Of a DNA stretch of 15,783 bases, positions 1 through 6,679 are shown in pieces. This DNA is from an uncultured Campylobacter sp. (lineage in GTDB: Bacteria > Campylobacterota > Campylobacteria > Campylobacterales > Campylobacteraceae): assembly GCF_938015785.1 (NCBI RefSeq), contig NZ_CALLWC010000041.1, positions 1 through 15,783 on the forward strand, given 5' to 3'. Made by a program: the position numbers and the translations under genes. Positions within the stretch are counted from its first letter, which is position 1. Each line of letters opens with the position of its first letter. The notes beneath the pieces are model-generated. The model had not been told where the DNA came from and made no database searches. It was given only the letters and a program-made list of their open reading frames with translations.

Positions 1-17
1 CCATTCTCGGTATTTTA

Positions 18-941
18 TTATTGGTTAAACATCTCGCCGCCGCGCACGTCGCCTGCTGCGTAGATGCCAGCAGTCGAGCTTTGCAGATGCTCATTCGTGA
101 TGATATTGCCGTATACGTCCGTCTGCACTCCCGCAGCGGCTAAATTTAGATCATTCGTATTCGCGCGACGCCCAAGGGCGTATAAAAACGCGTCCGCCGC
201 GACTGCCTTGCTCTCGCCCGCGAGGTTAAATTTCAGCTCGCCGCCCTTTAAACTCAAAAACTCGCAGCCCTCGATAATCTCCACGCCTTGGGCCTGCAGA
301 GCGGATTTGACGCTGGCAGCCACGTCCTCATCTTCGTTTTTCATAAATTTCGATCGCATCAGCACGCTAACTTTCGAGCCAAATCCCGCAAACATCGAGG
401 CAAACTCAAGCCCGATAAATCCGCCGCCGACGATTACTAGATGCTTCGGTAGGATCTTTAAATTTAAAATTTCTTCGCTACTATAAGCGATCTGCGAGCT
501 TACCTCAAAGCTAGGCTCGACCTCCCTCGAGCCCGTATTTACGACGATCGTTCCTGCTGAAATTTCACGCGTTTGTCCGTCAGGACTTAGCACGCGCACG
601 GAATTTGCGCTCGTAAATGAGCCCTCGCCGTCGATTACGTCTATATTCGGGTTACCTTTTAGCATGGCTAAATTTTTCGCCCTCAGCGCCTCTACGAGCT
701 CGTCCTTTTTCTGCATGCTCAGCACGAAATACTCTCCGAGCACGCTGAAATTTACGAAGCCCGCTTCCTTGCTTGCAGTAATTAGCCGCTTGGTCGGGAT
801 GCAGCCTACGTTTATGCAGGTGCCGCCGTACATCTGCGGTGAGCGCTCGATGAGAGCGACCTTTTTACCGAGCGCGGCGGATTTTGCGGCAAGGGTTTTG
901 CCTGCTTTGCCAAAGCCTATTACGATGATATCATAATCCAT
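18..941 (-). CDS. rclA: RclA-like FAD/NAD(P)-dependent disulfide reductase, C-terminally truncated (possible pseudogene)
   Basis: The 307 residues match the N-terminal two thirds of RclA (reactive-chlorine-resistance flavoprotein) of the glutathione/mercuric reductase family, whose cytoplasmic members use FAD and NAD(P)H. Visible parts are the FAD motif GFGKAG at residues 9-14, the redox-active pair CINVGC (C42, C47), the NAD(P) motif GGGFIGLE at 172-179 and the second FAD motif AAGDV near 295. The family is about 440 residues. Here the frame ends in two TAA codons (positions 20-15) right after GGEMF, where RclA continues into TYISLDDYR and a C-terminal dimerisation domain of about 130 residues. 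That domain supplies the catalytic His to the partner subunit, so this product is probably inactive. The last 29 bases of the window show no continuation in the other frames. The start is ATG with an AAAAGGA ribosome site and a TATAAT box 30 bp upstream. Identification is firm; functional state is doubtful. Confidence 0.85.
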   Translation of the reverse strand: MDYDIIVIGFGKAGKTLAAKSAALGKKVALIERSPQMYGGTCINVGCIPTKRLITASKEAGFVNFSVLGEYFVLSMQKKDELVEALRAKNLAMLKGNPNIDVIDGEGSFTSANSVRVLSPDGQTREISAGTIVVNTGSREVEPSFEVSSQIAYSSEEILNLKILPKHLVIVGGGFIGLEFASMFAGFGSKVSVLMRSKFMKNEDEDVAASVKSALQAQGVEIIEGCEFLSLKGGELKFNLAGESKAVAADAFLYALGRRANTNDLNLAAAGVQTDVYGNIITNEHLQSSTAGIYAAGDVRGGEMFNQ

Positions 942-971
942 TTTTTATCCTTTTGATCTGAAATTTTCGCG

Positions 972-977
972 ATTATA
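972..977 (-). promoter_or_regulatory. -10 box for the rclA-like gene
   Basis: A perfect TATAAT on the minus strand lies 30 bp upstream of the ATG, followed by the AAAAGGA ribosome site. There is no clear -35 box, which is usual for Campylobacter vegetative promoters. The truncated gene thus keeps an intact-looking promoter. Confidence 0.5.
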
Positions 978-1240
978 AGAGGTTTTATTAAATTTAAAAT
1001 CTGAGCGGCGCAAATTTAAAGGCGCAGACAAGAGGCGCGAAATTTCGCGACGAAATTCTAACTTCGGCACGGAATTTAATACGGAAAATAAAATTTTGGC
1101 TCTAATCGTTTTAAAAATTCTGCGCCGATAGAATTGCAATTCTAAGCGCGGGATATGCGGCGTTTTATAGCGCTTGGTAACAGATAGAATCCAAGCTACA
1201 AAATTCTAAGCCCCAAACCGCTCATAAAATTTAAAGGTGC
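978..1240. other. Non-coding gap between cmeR-like and rclA-like genes
   Basis: Apart from the promoter of the rclA-like gene and the terminator of the regulator, this AT-rich gap holds scattered AAATTT and AAATTTAAA motifs. The one open frame on the minus strand (945-1139) has no homology I recognise, no ribosome site and a composition like the surrounding spacer, so I leave it out. In C. jejuni the space downstream of cmeR is occupied by cmeABC; nothing of those genes remains here. Confidence 0.5.
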
Positions 1241-1287
1241 AAAAAGCGCGGAATTTACGCCGTAAAATTCCGCCACTAGCGCTTTTT
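1241..1287 (-). terminator. Rho-independent terminator of the tetR/cmeR-like gene
   Basis: Reading the minus strand, GCGGAATTT (1273-1265) pairs with AAATTCCGC (1256-1248) across an 8-nt loop and is followed by GCTTTTT. An outer pair, AAAAAGCGC against GCGCTTTTT (1241-1249 and 1279-1287), extends the structure through the TAG stop codon. The stem plus T-run directly after the gene makes a convincing terminator. It would separate this gene from the rclA-like gene, so the two are probably not one operon. Confidence 0.7.
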
Positions 1288-1899
1288 TACGCCTAGCAAA
1301 AACATATCGATGCGGTCCTTGATTAGCTCGCTCGCTTTGAAATTTAGCTTTTCGTCGAAAAACAGCAGCCTGCTAAAATGCGGCTTTCTAAGCAAAAAGC
1401 AAAAATATAGCGCTAGGCTTTTTGCCGTGCGCCCGGGCGCAAACTCGTTCGCATGCGCCGCCAAATACTCATCCAGCGCATTTGGCGAACCTAGCACGCC
1501 GCTTTTTAAAAAGATTTTTGGGCTCTCGCTAAGCGCACCGTTAAAGCCGCTGAAAAGTATCAGTCGGTAGAATTTTATAGCCTCCGGAGCGAAAAGAAAC
1601 TCCAGATAAATCCCTGCAAACTCCTGCAGATACTCACGCAATTTTAGGTCTTTATTAATTCGCATGCGCTCGTTCATGCGCTCATCGAGCTTTTTGCTTT
1701 GCAGTTCGATGATGCGCAAAAATAGGCTTTCTTTGTTATCAAAATACTTATAAACCGACGATAGCGAGCCGCCGCTAAGCTCGATGATATCGCTTAAGCT
1801 CGTAGCCTCGTAACCTTTGGCTAAAAACAGCTCCAGCGCCGCGTCTAAAATGAGCTTACAGCGAATTTCAGATTTTTTATATTTAGGCGATTCGGGCAT
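1276..1899 (-). CDS. cmeR: TetR/AcrR-family repressor, CmeR-like
   Basis: The 207-residue product has a TetR-type N-terminal DNA-binding domain (residues 12-60) with the HTH around LSDIIELSGGSLSSVYKYF (35-53). The stretch ALELFLAKGYEATSLSDII is very close to CmeR of C. jejuni as I remember it, and later stretches (PEAIKFYRLILFS; LALYFCFLLRKPH) also line up. CmeR represses the multidrug efflux operon cmeABC. Its C-terminal domain is helical, binds ligands and forms dimers. The neighbouring lipoprotein, GSP-like and dehydrogenase genes match those near cmeR in C. jejuni, which supports orthology. The ATG has a near-perfect AAAGGAGG site. An imperfect palindrome at 1931-1953 covers the probable -10, suggesting autoregulation. 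Odd point: cmeA is not downstream. Family is certain; the name CmeR is probable. Confidence 0.82.
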   Translation of the reverse strand: MPESPKYKKSEIRCKLILDAALELFLAKGYEATSLSDIIELSGGSLSSVYKYFDNKESLFLRIIELQSKKLDERMNERMRINKDLKLREYLQEFAGIYLEFLFAPEAIKFYRLILFSGFNGALSESPKIFLKSGVLGSPNALDEYLAAHANEFAPGRTAKSLALYFCFLLRKPHFSRLLFFDEKLNFKASELIKDRIDMFLLGVKKR

Positions 1900-1930
1900 T
1901 TCGCCTCCTTTGAAATACTAAAATTTTTTG

Positions 1931-1953
1931 TAAGTGTATAAAAAATATACTTA
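1931..1953. promoter_or_regulatory. Candidate TetR/CmeR operator overlapping its own promoter
   Basis: An imperfect palindrome, AAGTGTATA-N5-TATACTT, lies 32-54 bp upstream of the regulator ATG. It includes a minus-strand TATACA that could serve as -10. TetR repressors commonly bind palindromes over their own promoters; binding here is inference. Confidence 0.45.
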
Positions 1954-2176
1954 ATTAAGCAACATTATTAGGCTAAAATTCTAAAAGCTCAGCAAAAAAT
2001 AATTTTGCGCGGCTTTACAAGCGAAGCGAAATTTTATATCTAGCGGGCGCAAGTGAGCGGAATTTATTGCGCGCCGGCTGCGGTAAAGCGGAATCTATCT
2101 TTGTAAACGAAGCGTTTAATGCCTATTTTAGGCAAATTTAGCAATAATTACCTAAAACGCTAAAAGGCATCTTTGT

Positions 2177-2815
2177 ATGAAAAAAGTCTCGATCGGCGAA
2201 GCAGCCGAAATTTTAGGAATTTCAAAAGAAGCCGTCTACAACCGCATCCGTAGAAATTCCTTGCGCGCCGAGGAAAGCGGCGGCGTACGCTACGTGCTTT
2301 TAGATGATGAAATGCAACAAAGCGAGCCCGCTTCGCAAAACTCTGCGAAAAGCCCGCGCACCAGCGGCGCAGCTGGCACTCAAAGCTTCATCGACTATCT
2401 CATCAAAGAAATCTCCGAGCTAAAAGGTAAAATCGAAGCACTGCAAAGCGATAAGGACAGACTTCACAAAGAAAAAGAGGAAATTTTAATCGCCTCGAAA
2501 GATGAAATCAAGCTGATGTATAAAGAGCGCGACGAGAAGCTCAGGTATTTTTTGTCGTTTTTCGACAAACCGCTGCTTTCGAGTAAAAGCCGCGAAGCCA
2601 AACCCTACGATGTCGAAGTAAAAGAGAAAGCCTACGACGAGCGGGAGTGGACGAGTCTGGCTAAATTTATCAGATCGCTTAAGCGCAAAAAGCGCCCAAA
2701 AGCGCAAAGCCTAATCATCGAAAATATCGGCAAGAGCGAGTTTATCCGCGTCGAGGGAAATGAACTTTTGATAAATCAAAGCCTAGATATAAAATCATTG
2801 AAAGGAAAAAAATGA
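2177..2815 (+). CDS. Helix-turn-helix/coiled-coil protein (DUF3972-like)
   Basis: This is a 212-residue soluble protein. Residues 1-45 (KKVSIGEAAEILGISKEAVYNRI) form an excisionase/MerR-type helix-turn-helix followed by a short wing-like strand (VRYVLLD). Residues about 50-68 are a Ser/Ala/Gln-rich linker. Residues 73-123 are a charged heptad-like helix, probably a coiled coil. A basic patch (SLKRKKRPK, 167-175) precedes a compact C-terminal end. The layout resembles the DUF3972 proteins of Campylobacter and Helicobacter, whose function I do not know; the match is from memory. The ATG at 2177 has AAAAGG nine bases upstream. The stop codon overlaps the start of the lipoprotein gene by 4 nt (ATGA), so the two are translationally coupled. 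It is likely a DNA-binding or oligomeric scaffold protein. Confidence 0.75.
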   Translation: MKKVSIGEAAEILGISKEAVYNRIRRNSLRAEESGGVRYVLLDDEMQQSEPASQNSAKSPRTSGAAGTQSFIDYLIKEISELKGKIEALQSDKDRLHKEKEEILIASKDEIKLMYKERDEKLRYFLSFFDKPLLSSKSREAKPYDVEVKEKAYDEREWTSLAKFIRSLKRKKRPKAQSLIIENIGKSEFIRVEGNELLINQSLDIKSLKGKK

Positions 2816-3399
2816 AACTACGCAAAATCGCTAGCTATGCGCTGGTAAGCGGCTTCGGGCTCGTTATGGCGGGCTCGTTAGCAGGCTGCGACGATAGGGG
2901 GCAGGAGCAAAACGTCCGTCTGCAAGAAGGCGCGCTCGTGCGGCTTGAAGAGGTCGCGCCGGGAAAATATAAAATTTTAGAGGAATTTCCGAGCGAAAAA
3001 ACCCAGATCATCTTAAGATCGCTCGACGGCACGGAGAGAATTTTAAGCGATGAGGAAACCAAGGCCCTTTTAGCCGAAGAAAACGCCAAAATCGACGCCG
3101 GCACTTCAAATTTAACGAACCAAAACGCGCAGCTTAGCAGCGGCGGCATGAGCCTGGGCGAAGCGATCTTGGCAAGCGCTGCAGGCGCCATCATCGGCTC
3201 ATGGATCGGCGGCAAGCTGTTTAACAACCCTGCCTATCAAAGCCAGCGCCAAACCGCCTATAAAAGCCCAAGCGCCTACTCCAGAAGCGTCGATAGCTTC
3301 AATCAAGCAAAGCAGCAAAACGATAAGGCGCGAAGCGGCAGAAGCGGTTTTTTCGGCGGAAGCAAGAGCGGCAAGAGCGGCGGATTTTTCGGCGGCTAA
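2812..3399 (+). CDS. UPF0323-family lipoprotein (Cj0371-like)
   Basis: This 195-residue protein has a lipoprotein signal peptide: basic N-terminus, hydrophobic core, then lipobox LAGC with the acylated cysteine at residue 26. Asp at +2 and +3 (CDD) could favour inner-membrane retention by the E. coli rule, which may not hold here. Residues 36-92 are charged and probably form strands. A Gly/Ala-rich hydrophobic stretch (GEAILASAAGAIIGSWIGG, 117-134) resembles glycine-zipper segments. The tail is rich in Ser, Gln, Gly and Lys and ends in two FFGG motifs. This matches the UPF0323 lipoprotein family (C. jejuni Cj0371, H. pylori HP0232) as I recall it. It overlaps the upstream HTH gene by 4 nt and precedes the GSP-like gene, as Cj0371 precedes Cj0372. 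Exact function is unknown to me. Confidence 0.85.
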   Translation: MKLRKIASYALVSGFGLVMAGSLAGCDDRGQEQNVRLQEGALVRLEEVAPGKYKILEEFPSEKTQIILRSLDGTERILSDEETKALLAEENAKIDAGTSNLTNQNAQLSSGGMSLGEAILASAAGAIIGSWIGGKLFNNPAYQSQRQTAYKSPSAYSRSVDSFNQAKQQNDKARSGRSGFFGGSKSGKSGGFFGG

Positions 3400-3510
3400 G
3401 CACGCTTTGAAACATACGGCGGCTTTGCGTGGCGAGTTTAAATTTAGAGCGTAGAATTTTAAAATTTGCGCGAATTTAGCATTGATTTGACGCAGATTTT
3501 TCAAAAATGT

Positions 3511-3538
3511 GCGATGAAGCTCGGCTAAATTTCATCGC
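3511..3538 (+). terminator. Possible terminator hairpin after the lipoprotein gene
   Basis: GCGATGAA pairs perfectly with TTCATCGC across a 12-nt loop, 110 bp after the stop codon. It lacks a proper T-run (only TTCT follows), so termination is uncertain. Confidence 0.3.
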
Positions 3539-3606
3539 TTCTGCCGCGCCCGGTCCACAGCGTCTGCATGCCGTTTAATTTAGCCGCGAGCATCTTTTCG
3601 TGCGGC

Positions 3607-3697
3607 TTAAATTTACGCACGATCGCTGCATATGATCTATGCTAATTAAATTTTGCCTTGCGTCTTGCACGCTTTAAATTTACGCGAAATCATATGC
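3607..3697. repeat. Paired direct and inverted repeats upstream of the GSP-like gene
   Basis: TTAAATTTACGC occurs at 3607-3618 and 3674-3685. Next to it, GCATATGAT (3628-3636) and its exact reverse complement ATCATATGC (3689-3697) form a 9-bp inverted repeat 52 bp apart. The set ends 68 bp before the ATG, so it could be a two-site operator with looping. This is inference. Confidence 0.4.
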
Positions 3698-3765
3698 GTA
3701 TCAAAACTAGCAAAGGCCGCAAAGATCGCGGCGCAAATGAGTTAAAATTTTAAAAAAGGACAAAA

Positions 3766-4950
3766 ATGCAACTAAAAAAGATAACGCCGTTAAGCAACGA
3801 ATATCTCGAAAAGCTCGGCTTTTACTGGCACACGGACGCCGACGAAACCCCTTACGTCAGCGACGAGATTGTGCGCGTGAGCGCTGCGGAAGCGGATGCG
3901 TATTACGAAGCGGCGAACGAGCTATACGAGATGTTTGTCGCAGCCGCGCAGCACGTCATCGACAACAATCTTTTCCACGAGCTCGGCATCCCCTTCAACC
4001 TCGTAGATTTGATCAAACAAAGCTGGGAAAACGAGGTGCACTGGCACCTATACGGGCGCTTCGATTTCGCGGGCGGGCTGGACGGCAAGCCTATCAAGCT
4101 GATAGAATTTAATGCCGACACGCCCACGGCGGTGTTTGAGACGGCGATCATCCAGTGGGCGATGCTCAAAGAAAACGGCATGGACGAGGCGAGCCAGTTC
4201 AACGACCTCTACGACGCGCTGCGCGATAATTTCAAGCGGCTCGTGGTGCTTGACGGCGAGCTGGAGGACTTTTCTAAATTTTATGAGGGGTGGAAAATTT
4301 TATTTAGCAGCGTCGCGGGCAATGTCGAGGACGAAAAGACGACGAAGCTTTTGCAGCAAACTGCGGAGGATGCGGGCTTTAAGACGCGCTTTGCCTACGT
4401 GGACGAGGTGGAATTTAACGACGAAGAGGGCGTGTTTTTTGACGGCGAAAACTACGAGTATTGGTTCAAGCTGATCCCTTGGGAGGCGATCGCGATCGAG
4501 GAGGGCGAGCTTGCGCTCATCTTAAAAAACATCGTGCAAAATCAAAAGGCGATCATTCTAAACCCCGCATACACGCTGCTTTTCCAAAGCAAAGGGATTA
4601 TGAAAATCCTGTGGGATCTCTATCCGAACCACCCGCTGCTGCTGCAAAGCTCCTTTTCGCCGATCATCGGCAAAAAGATGATCAAAAAGCCGTTTTTGGC
4701 GCGCGAGGGGGCGAACGTAGCGATTTTCGACGCCGACGGCAAAAAAATAGAGGAAAACGGCGGCGAATACGAAAATCAGAAATTTTTATATCAGGAATTT
4801 TACGAGCTAAACAAAGACGAGCGCGCCCAGAGCTACCAAGCGGGGGTGTTTTTCGCCTATGAAGGCTGCGCGCTGGGCTTCCGCAAGGGCGGCGAGATAC
4901 TCAATAATCTCTCAAAATTTGTAGGGCACTACATCGAGGATGCGAAGTAG
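3766..4950 (+). CDS. Glutathionylspermidine synthase family ATP-grasp protein (Cj0372-like)
   Basis: At 394 residues this is about the usual length for stand-alone members of the GSP_synth family (E. coli YgiC/YjfC type). These have the synthetase half of bifunctional glutathionylspermidine synthase without the amidase half. Family signatures are YGRFDFAGG with EFNADTPT (residues 96-121), NPAYTLLFQSKGIMKILWDLYPNHP (266-290, split by a short linker), KKPFLAREGANV (307-318, ATP-grasp binding loop) and GFRKGGEILNNLSKFVGH near the end. The fold would join a carboxylate to an amine using ATP and Mg2+ in the cytoplasm. The true substrates are unknown: YgiC/YjfC were reported inactive as GSP synthases, and Campylobacter is generally thought to lack glutathione synthesis. 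The ATG follows AAGGA with normal spacing. The gene is GC-rich compared with the iron module. Family is certain, reaction is not. Confidence 0.9.
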   Translation: MQLKKITPLSNEYLEKLGFYWHTDADETPYVSDEIVRVSAAEADAYYEAANELYEMFVAAAQHVIDNNLFHELGIPFNLVDLIKQSWENEVHWHLYGRFDFAGGLDGKPIKLIEFNADTPTAVFETAIIQWAMLKENGMDEASQFNDLYDALRDNFKRLVVLDGELEDFSKFYEGWKILFSSVAGNVEDEKTTKLLQQTAEDAGFKTRFAYVDEVEFNDEEGVFFDGENYEYWFKLIPWEAIAIEEGELALILKNIVQNQKAIILNPAYTLLFQSKGIMKILWDLYPNHPLLLQSSFSPIIGKKMIKKPFLAREGANVAIFDADGKKIEENGGEYENQKFLYQEFYELNKDERAQSYQAGVFFAYEGCALGFRKGGEILNNLSKFVGHYIEDAK

Positions 4951-5106
4951 CGGCGCGGCAAATTTTATAAAATTTGAGAAATTTTAGAGCGGAGTATTTT
5001 GGCAGTAGCTTTGGCGGCAAGGCTATCGCGGCGGTAAATTTTATCGCCGGGCGGCGGCGAAATTTAACGCTAAGAGACTACGGTAAAATTTAACGTAGCG
5101 GCGCGA

Positions 5107-5199
5107 CCAAAATTCTGCGCGGATAAATTTTGCGCAAGTTAAATTTGCGTAAGTTGAAATTCCGTGCGGAGCAAGATTTGTGCGAGCTAAATTTTAAAA
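5107..5199. repeat. Degenerate 15-bp tandem repeats (AGTTAAATTTGCGTA type)
   Basis: Units start at 5107, 5122, 5137, 5152, 5170 and 5185. Examples are GATAAATTTTGCGCA, AGTTAAATTTGCGTA and AGCAAGATTTGTGCG. The spacing is 15, 15, 15, 18 and 15 bp, with a shared core of roughly AGYWAAATTTTGCG. Confidence 0.5.
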
Positions 5200-5218
5200 T
5201 TTATACGCGAGCGGTAGA

Positions 5219-5338
5219 GGTGAAATTTATCTCTCGCTTCGGCGTAAATTAGAATTTCAAATTTAGACACAGGTTTCAGTGGCGGTAAAATTTAACGCCT
5301 GCTTCGGCGCGAAATTAGAATTTTAAAATTTAACGCCC
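5219..5338. repeat. Imperfect duplication spaced 65 bp
   Basis: Two copies of about 52-55 bp begin at 5219 and 5284. Both read GGTRAAATTT, then GCTTCGGCG, then AAATTAGAATTT, then AAATTTA, in the same order and orientation. A few substitutions and small indels separate them. The copies are long enough to suggest a real duplication event. Confidence 0.6.
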
Positions 5339-5380
5339 CGCGCGCTGCGAGCGTTAAATTTCGCGAGGGCAGAATTCACG

Positions 5381-5460
5381 ATAGTTAAATTTTGCGAGAG
5401 TAAATTTTGCAATAGTAAAATTTCGCTAGAGCAAATTTACGCAATAGCTAAAATTTTTGC
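5381..5460. repeat. Degenerate 16-bp tandem repeats (ATAG/AGAG-AAATTTTGC)
   Basis: Five units alternate between ATAG and AGAG starts at 5381, 5397, 5412, 5428 and 5444, each followed by a TAAATTTTGC-like core. The period is 15-16 bp, or 31-32 bp for the two-unit repeat. Confidence 0.5.
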
Positions 5461-5557
5461 CGTTTAAGCGCTGCGCTCCGAATCGCGTGGCGGAATTTAG
5501 CGGCTAAATTTAACCGCGCTGCTACGACTTAAAATTTTAAAACGCAAAGGGGAAAAT

Positions 5558-6490
5558 ATGAAAATCGTATGTTTGGATGCCGCGACGCTGGGAGGCGATG
5601 CCGATCTTAGCGAAATCGCGAGCTTGGGCGAGTTTGAAAGCTACGAGATGACAGGGCCCGCGCAAACCGCGCAGCGCCTAGCCGGCGCCGATGTCGTCAT
5701 AACCAACAAAGTCTTAATCACGGATGAGATCATGGCGCAAACCGCGCTTAAGCTGATCTGCGTAAGTGCCACGGGCACGAATAACATCGACATGCAGACC
5801 GCGCAAACTCGCGGCATCGCGGTGAAAAATGTGGCGGGCTATTCGACGAACAGCGTCGTGCAGCAGACCTTCGCGTCGCTGTTTGCGCTAACCAACGCGC
5901 TCGGATACTACGCGGATTACGGCAGCAGCGGCAAATGGTGCGAGAGTGAAATTTTTACTCACATTGACGCGCCCATCAGCGAAATTTATGGCAAGGAGTT
6001 CGGCGTCATCGGGCTTGGACAGATCGGCGTAAAGCTCGCCCGCATCGCCGCCGCGTTCGGCGCAAACGTGAGATACTACTCCACTAGCGGCGCGAACGAC
6101 AACGGCGAGTTTGCCAGAGTGAGCCTGGACGCGCTTTTGAGAGCCTGCGACATCGTCTCGATCCACGCCCCGCTAAATGAAAAAACGGCGGGATTGATCG
6201 GCGAGGCGGAGCTTGCGAAGATGAAAGAGGGGGCGATCTTGATGAATTTCGGCCGCGGCGGCATCGTAGATGAGGAGGCGCTGGCTCGCGCCGTGGACGA
6301 ACGAGGCCTGCGCACGGCACTTGACGTGCTGCAAACAGAGCCGATGAGAGCGGATCATCCGCTGCTGCGCGTGAAAAATCGCCGCAACGTCGTCATCACG
6401 CCTCACATCGCATGGGCGAGCGTCGAGGCTCGCAAACGGCTGATAAAGATGATCGTACAGAATATTAGGGATTTTATGAACGGCAAATGA
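5558..6490 (+). CDS. D-isomer-specific 2-hydroxyacid dehydrogenase (Cj0373-like)
   Basis: This 310-residue cytoplasmic NAD(P)-dependent oxidoreductase interconverts a 2-oxoacid and a D-2-hydroxyacid. The Rossmann motif GLGQIG is at residues 152-157. The catalytic set of the family is present: Arg233 in FGRGG, Asp256/Glu261 in ALDVLQTEP, and His283 in TPHIAW. Length is normal. At the end of the second Rossmann strand the sequence is VRYYSTSG, without the Asp that usually selects NAD, so NADP use or mixed specificity is possible. The substrate cannot be read from sequence; glycerate/hydroxypyruvate or glyoxylate reductase is as likely as lactate. In C. jejuni Cj0373 follows the GSP-like Cj0372; here they are 607 bp apart, so this gene probably has its own promoter. 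The ATG follows AAAGGGG with a 5-nt spacer. Confidence 0.9.
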   Translation: MKIVCLDAATLGGDADLSEIASLGEFESYEMTGPAQTAQRLAGADVVITNKVLITDEIMAQTALKLICVSATGTNNIDMQTAQTRGIAVKNVAGYSTNSVVQQTFASLFALTNALGYYADYGSSGKWCESEIFTHIDAPISEIYGKEFGVIGLGQIGVKLARIAAAFGANVRYYSTSGANDNGEFARVSLDALLRACDIVSIHAPLNEKTAGLIGEAELAKMKEGAILMNFGRGGIVDEEALARAVDERGLRTALDVLQTEPMRADHPLLRVKNRRNVVITPHIAWASVEARKRLIKMIVQNIRDFMNGK

Positions 6491-6583
6491 GCGCGGTTGA
6501 AACGCCGGAGCAAATTTAACAAAATCAGGATGCGGCACAAGGCCCACAAAGACTCTGCACATAGTATTTCAAAGCGCTGTATA

Positions 6584-6633
6584 TAAAATTTTATTAACTG
6601 AAAAGAAGCGATACTGCTTCGGATAAAATTTTA
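6584..6633. terminator. Possible bidirectional terminator between convergent genes
   Basis: GAAGC and GCTTC (6605-6609, 6616-6620) form a small stem. It is flanked by two copies of the self-complementary TAAAATTTTA (6584-6593, 6624-6633), which can pair with each other. The element lies between the convergent dehydrogenase and PepSY genes and carries A/T runs on both sides. The inner stem is short, so confidence is moderate. Confidence 0.4.
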
Positions 6634-6679
6634 AATTTACGCCACGGATAAGCTATCTCTCCGCTTTGAATTCGTAGAT

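Larger units (their letters stand above)
3400..3765. other. Non-coding gap upstream of the GSP-like gene
   Basis: I see no gene in these 366 bp. They hold a hairpin (3511-3538) that may end the lipoprotein transcript, a 12-bp direct repeat plus 9-bp inverted repeat (3607-3697), and the AAGGA ribosome site (3756-3760) of the next gene. A TTAAAATTTT stretch around 3742-3751 is too close to the start to be a confident promoter. Confidence 0.6.
4951..5557. other. 607-bp non-coding, repeat-rich gap
   Basis: I find no plausible coding frame or RNA gene here. The segment is built largely of degenerate AAATTT-centred repeats, described separately at 5107-5199, 5219-5338 and 5381-5460. It ends with the AAAGGGG ribosome site (5546-5552) of the dehydrogenase gene. 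No DnaA-box cluster, tRNA or CRISPR structure is visible. Confidence 0.6.

Noticed and set aside
945..1139. 64-codon minus-strand frame upstream of the rclA-like gene
   Set aside because: It has no ribosome site and no recognisable domain, it overlaps the promoter of the rclA-like gene, and its composition is that of the surrounding AAATTT-rich spacer.
4112..4862. Arg-rich plus-strand frames within the GSP-like gene
   Set aside because: They are out-of-frame readings of a GC-rich gene whose own frame carries all the family motifs.
4951..5557. Origin of replication or iteron cluster
   Set aside because: The repeats are degenerate and centred on AAATTT. There is no DnaA-box cluster and no dnaA or rep gene nearby.
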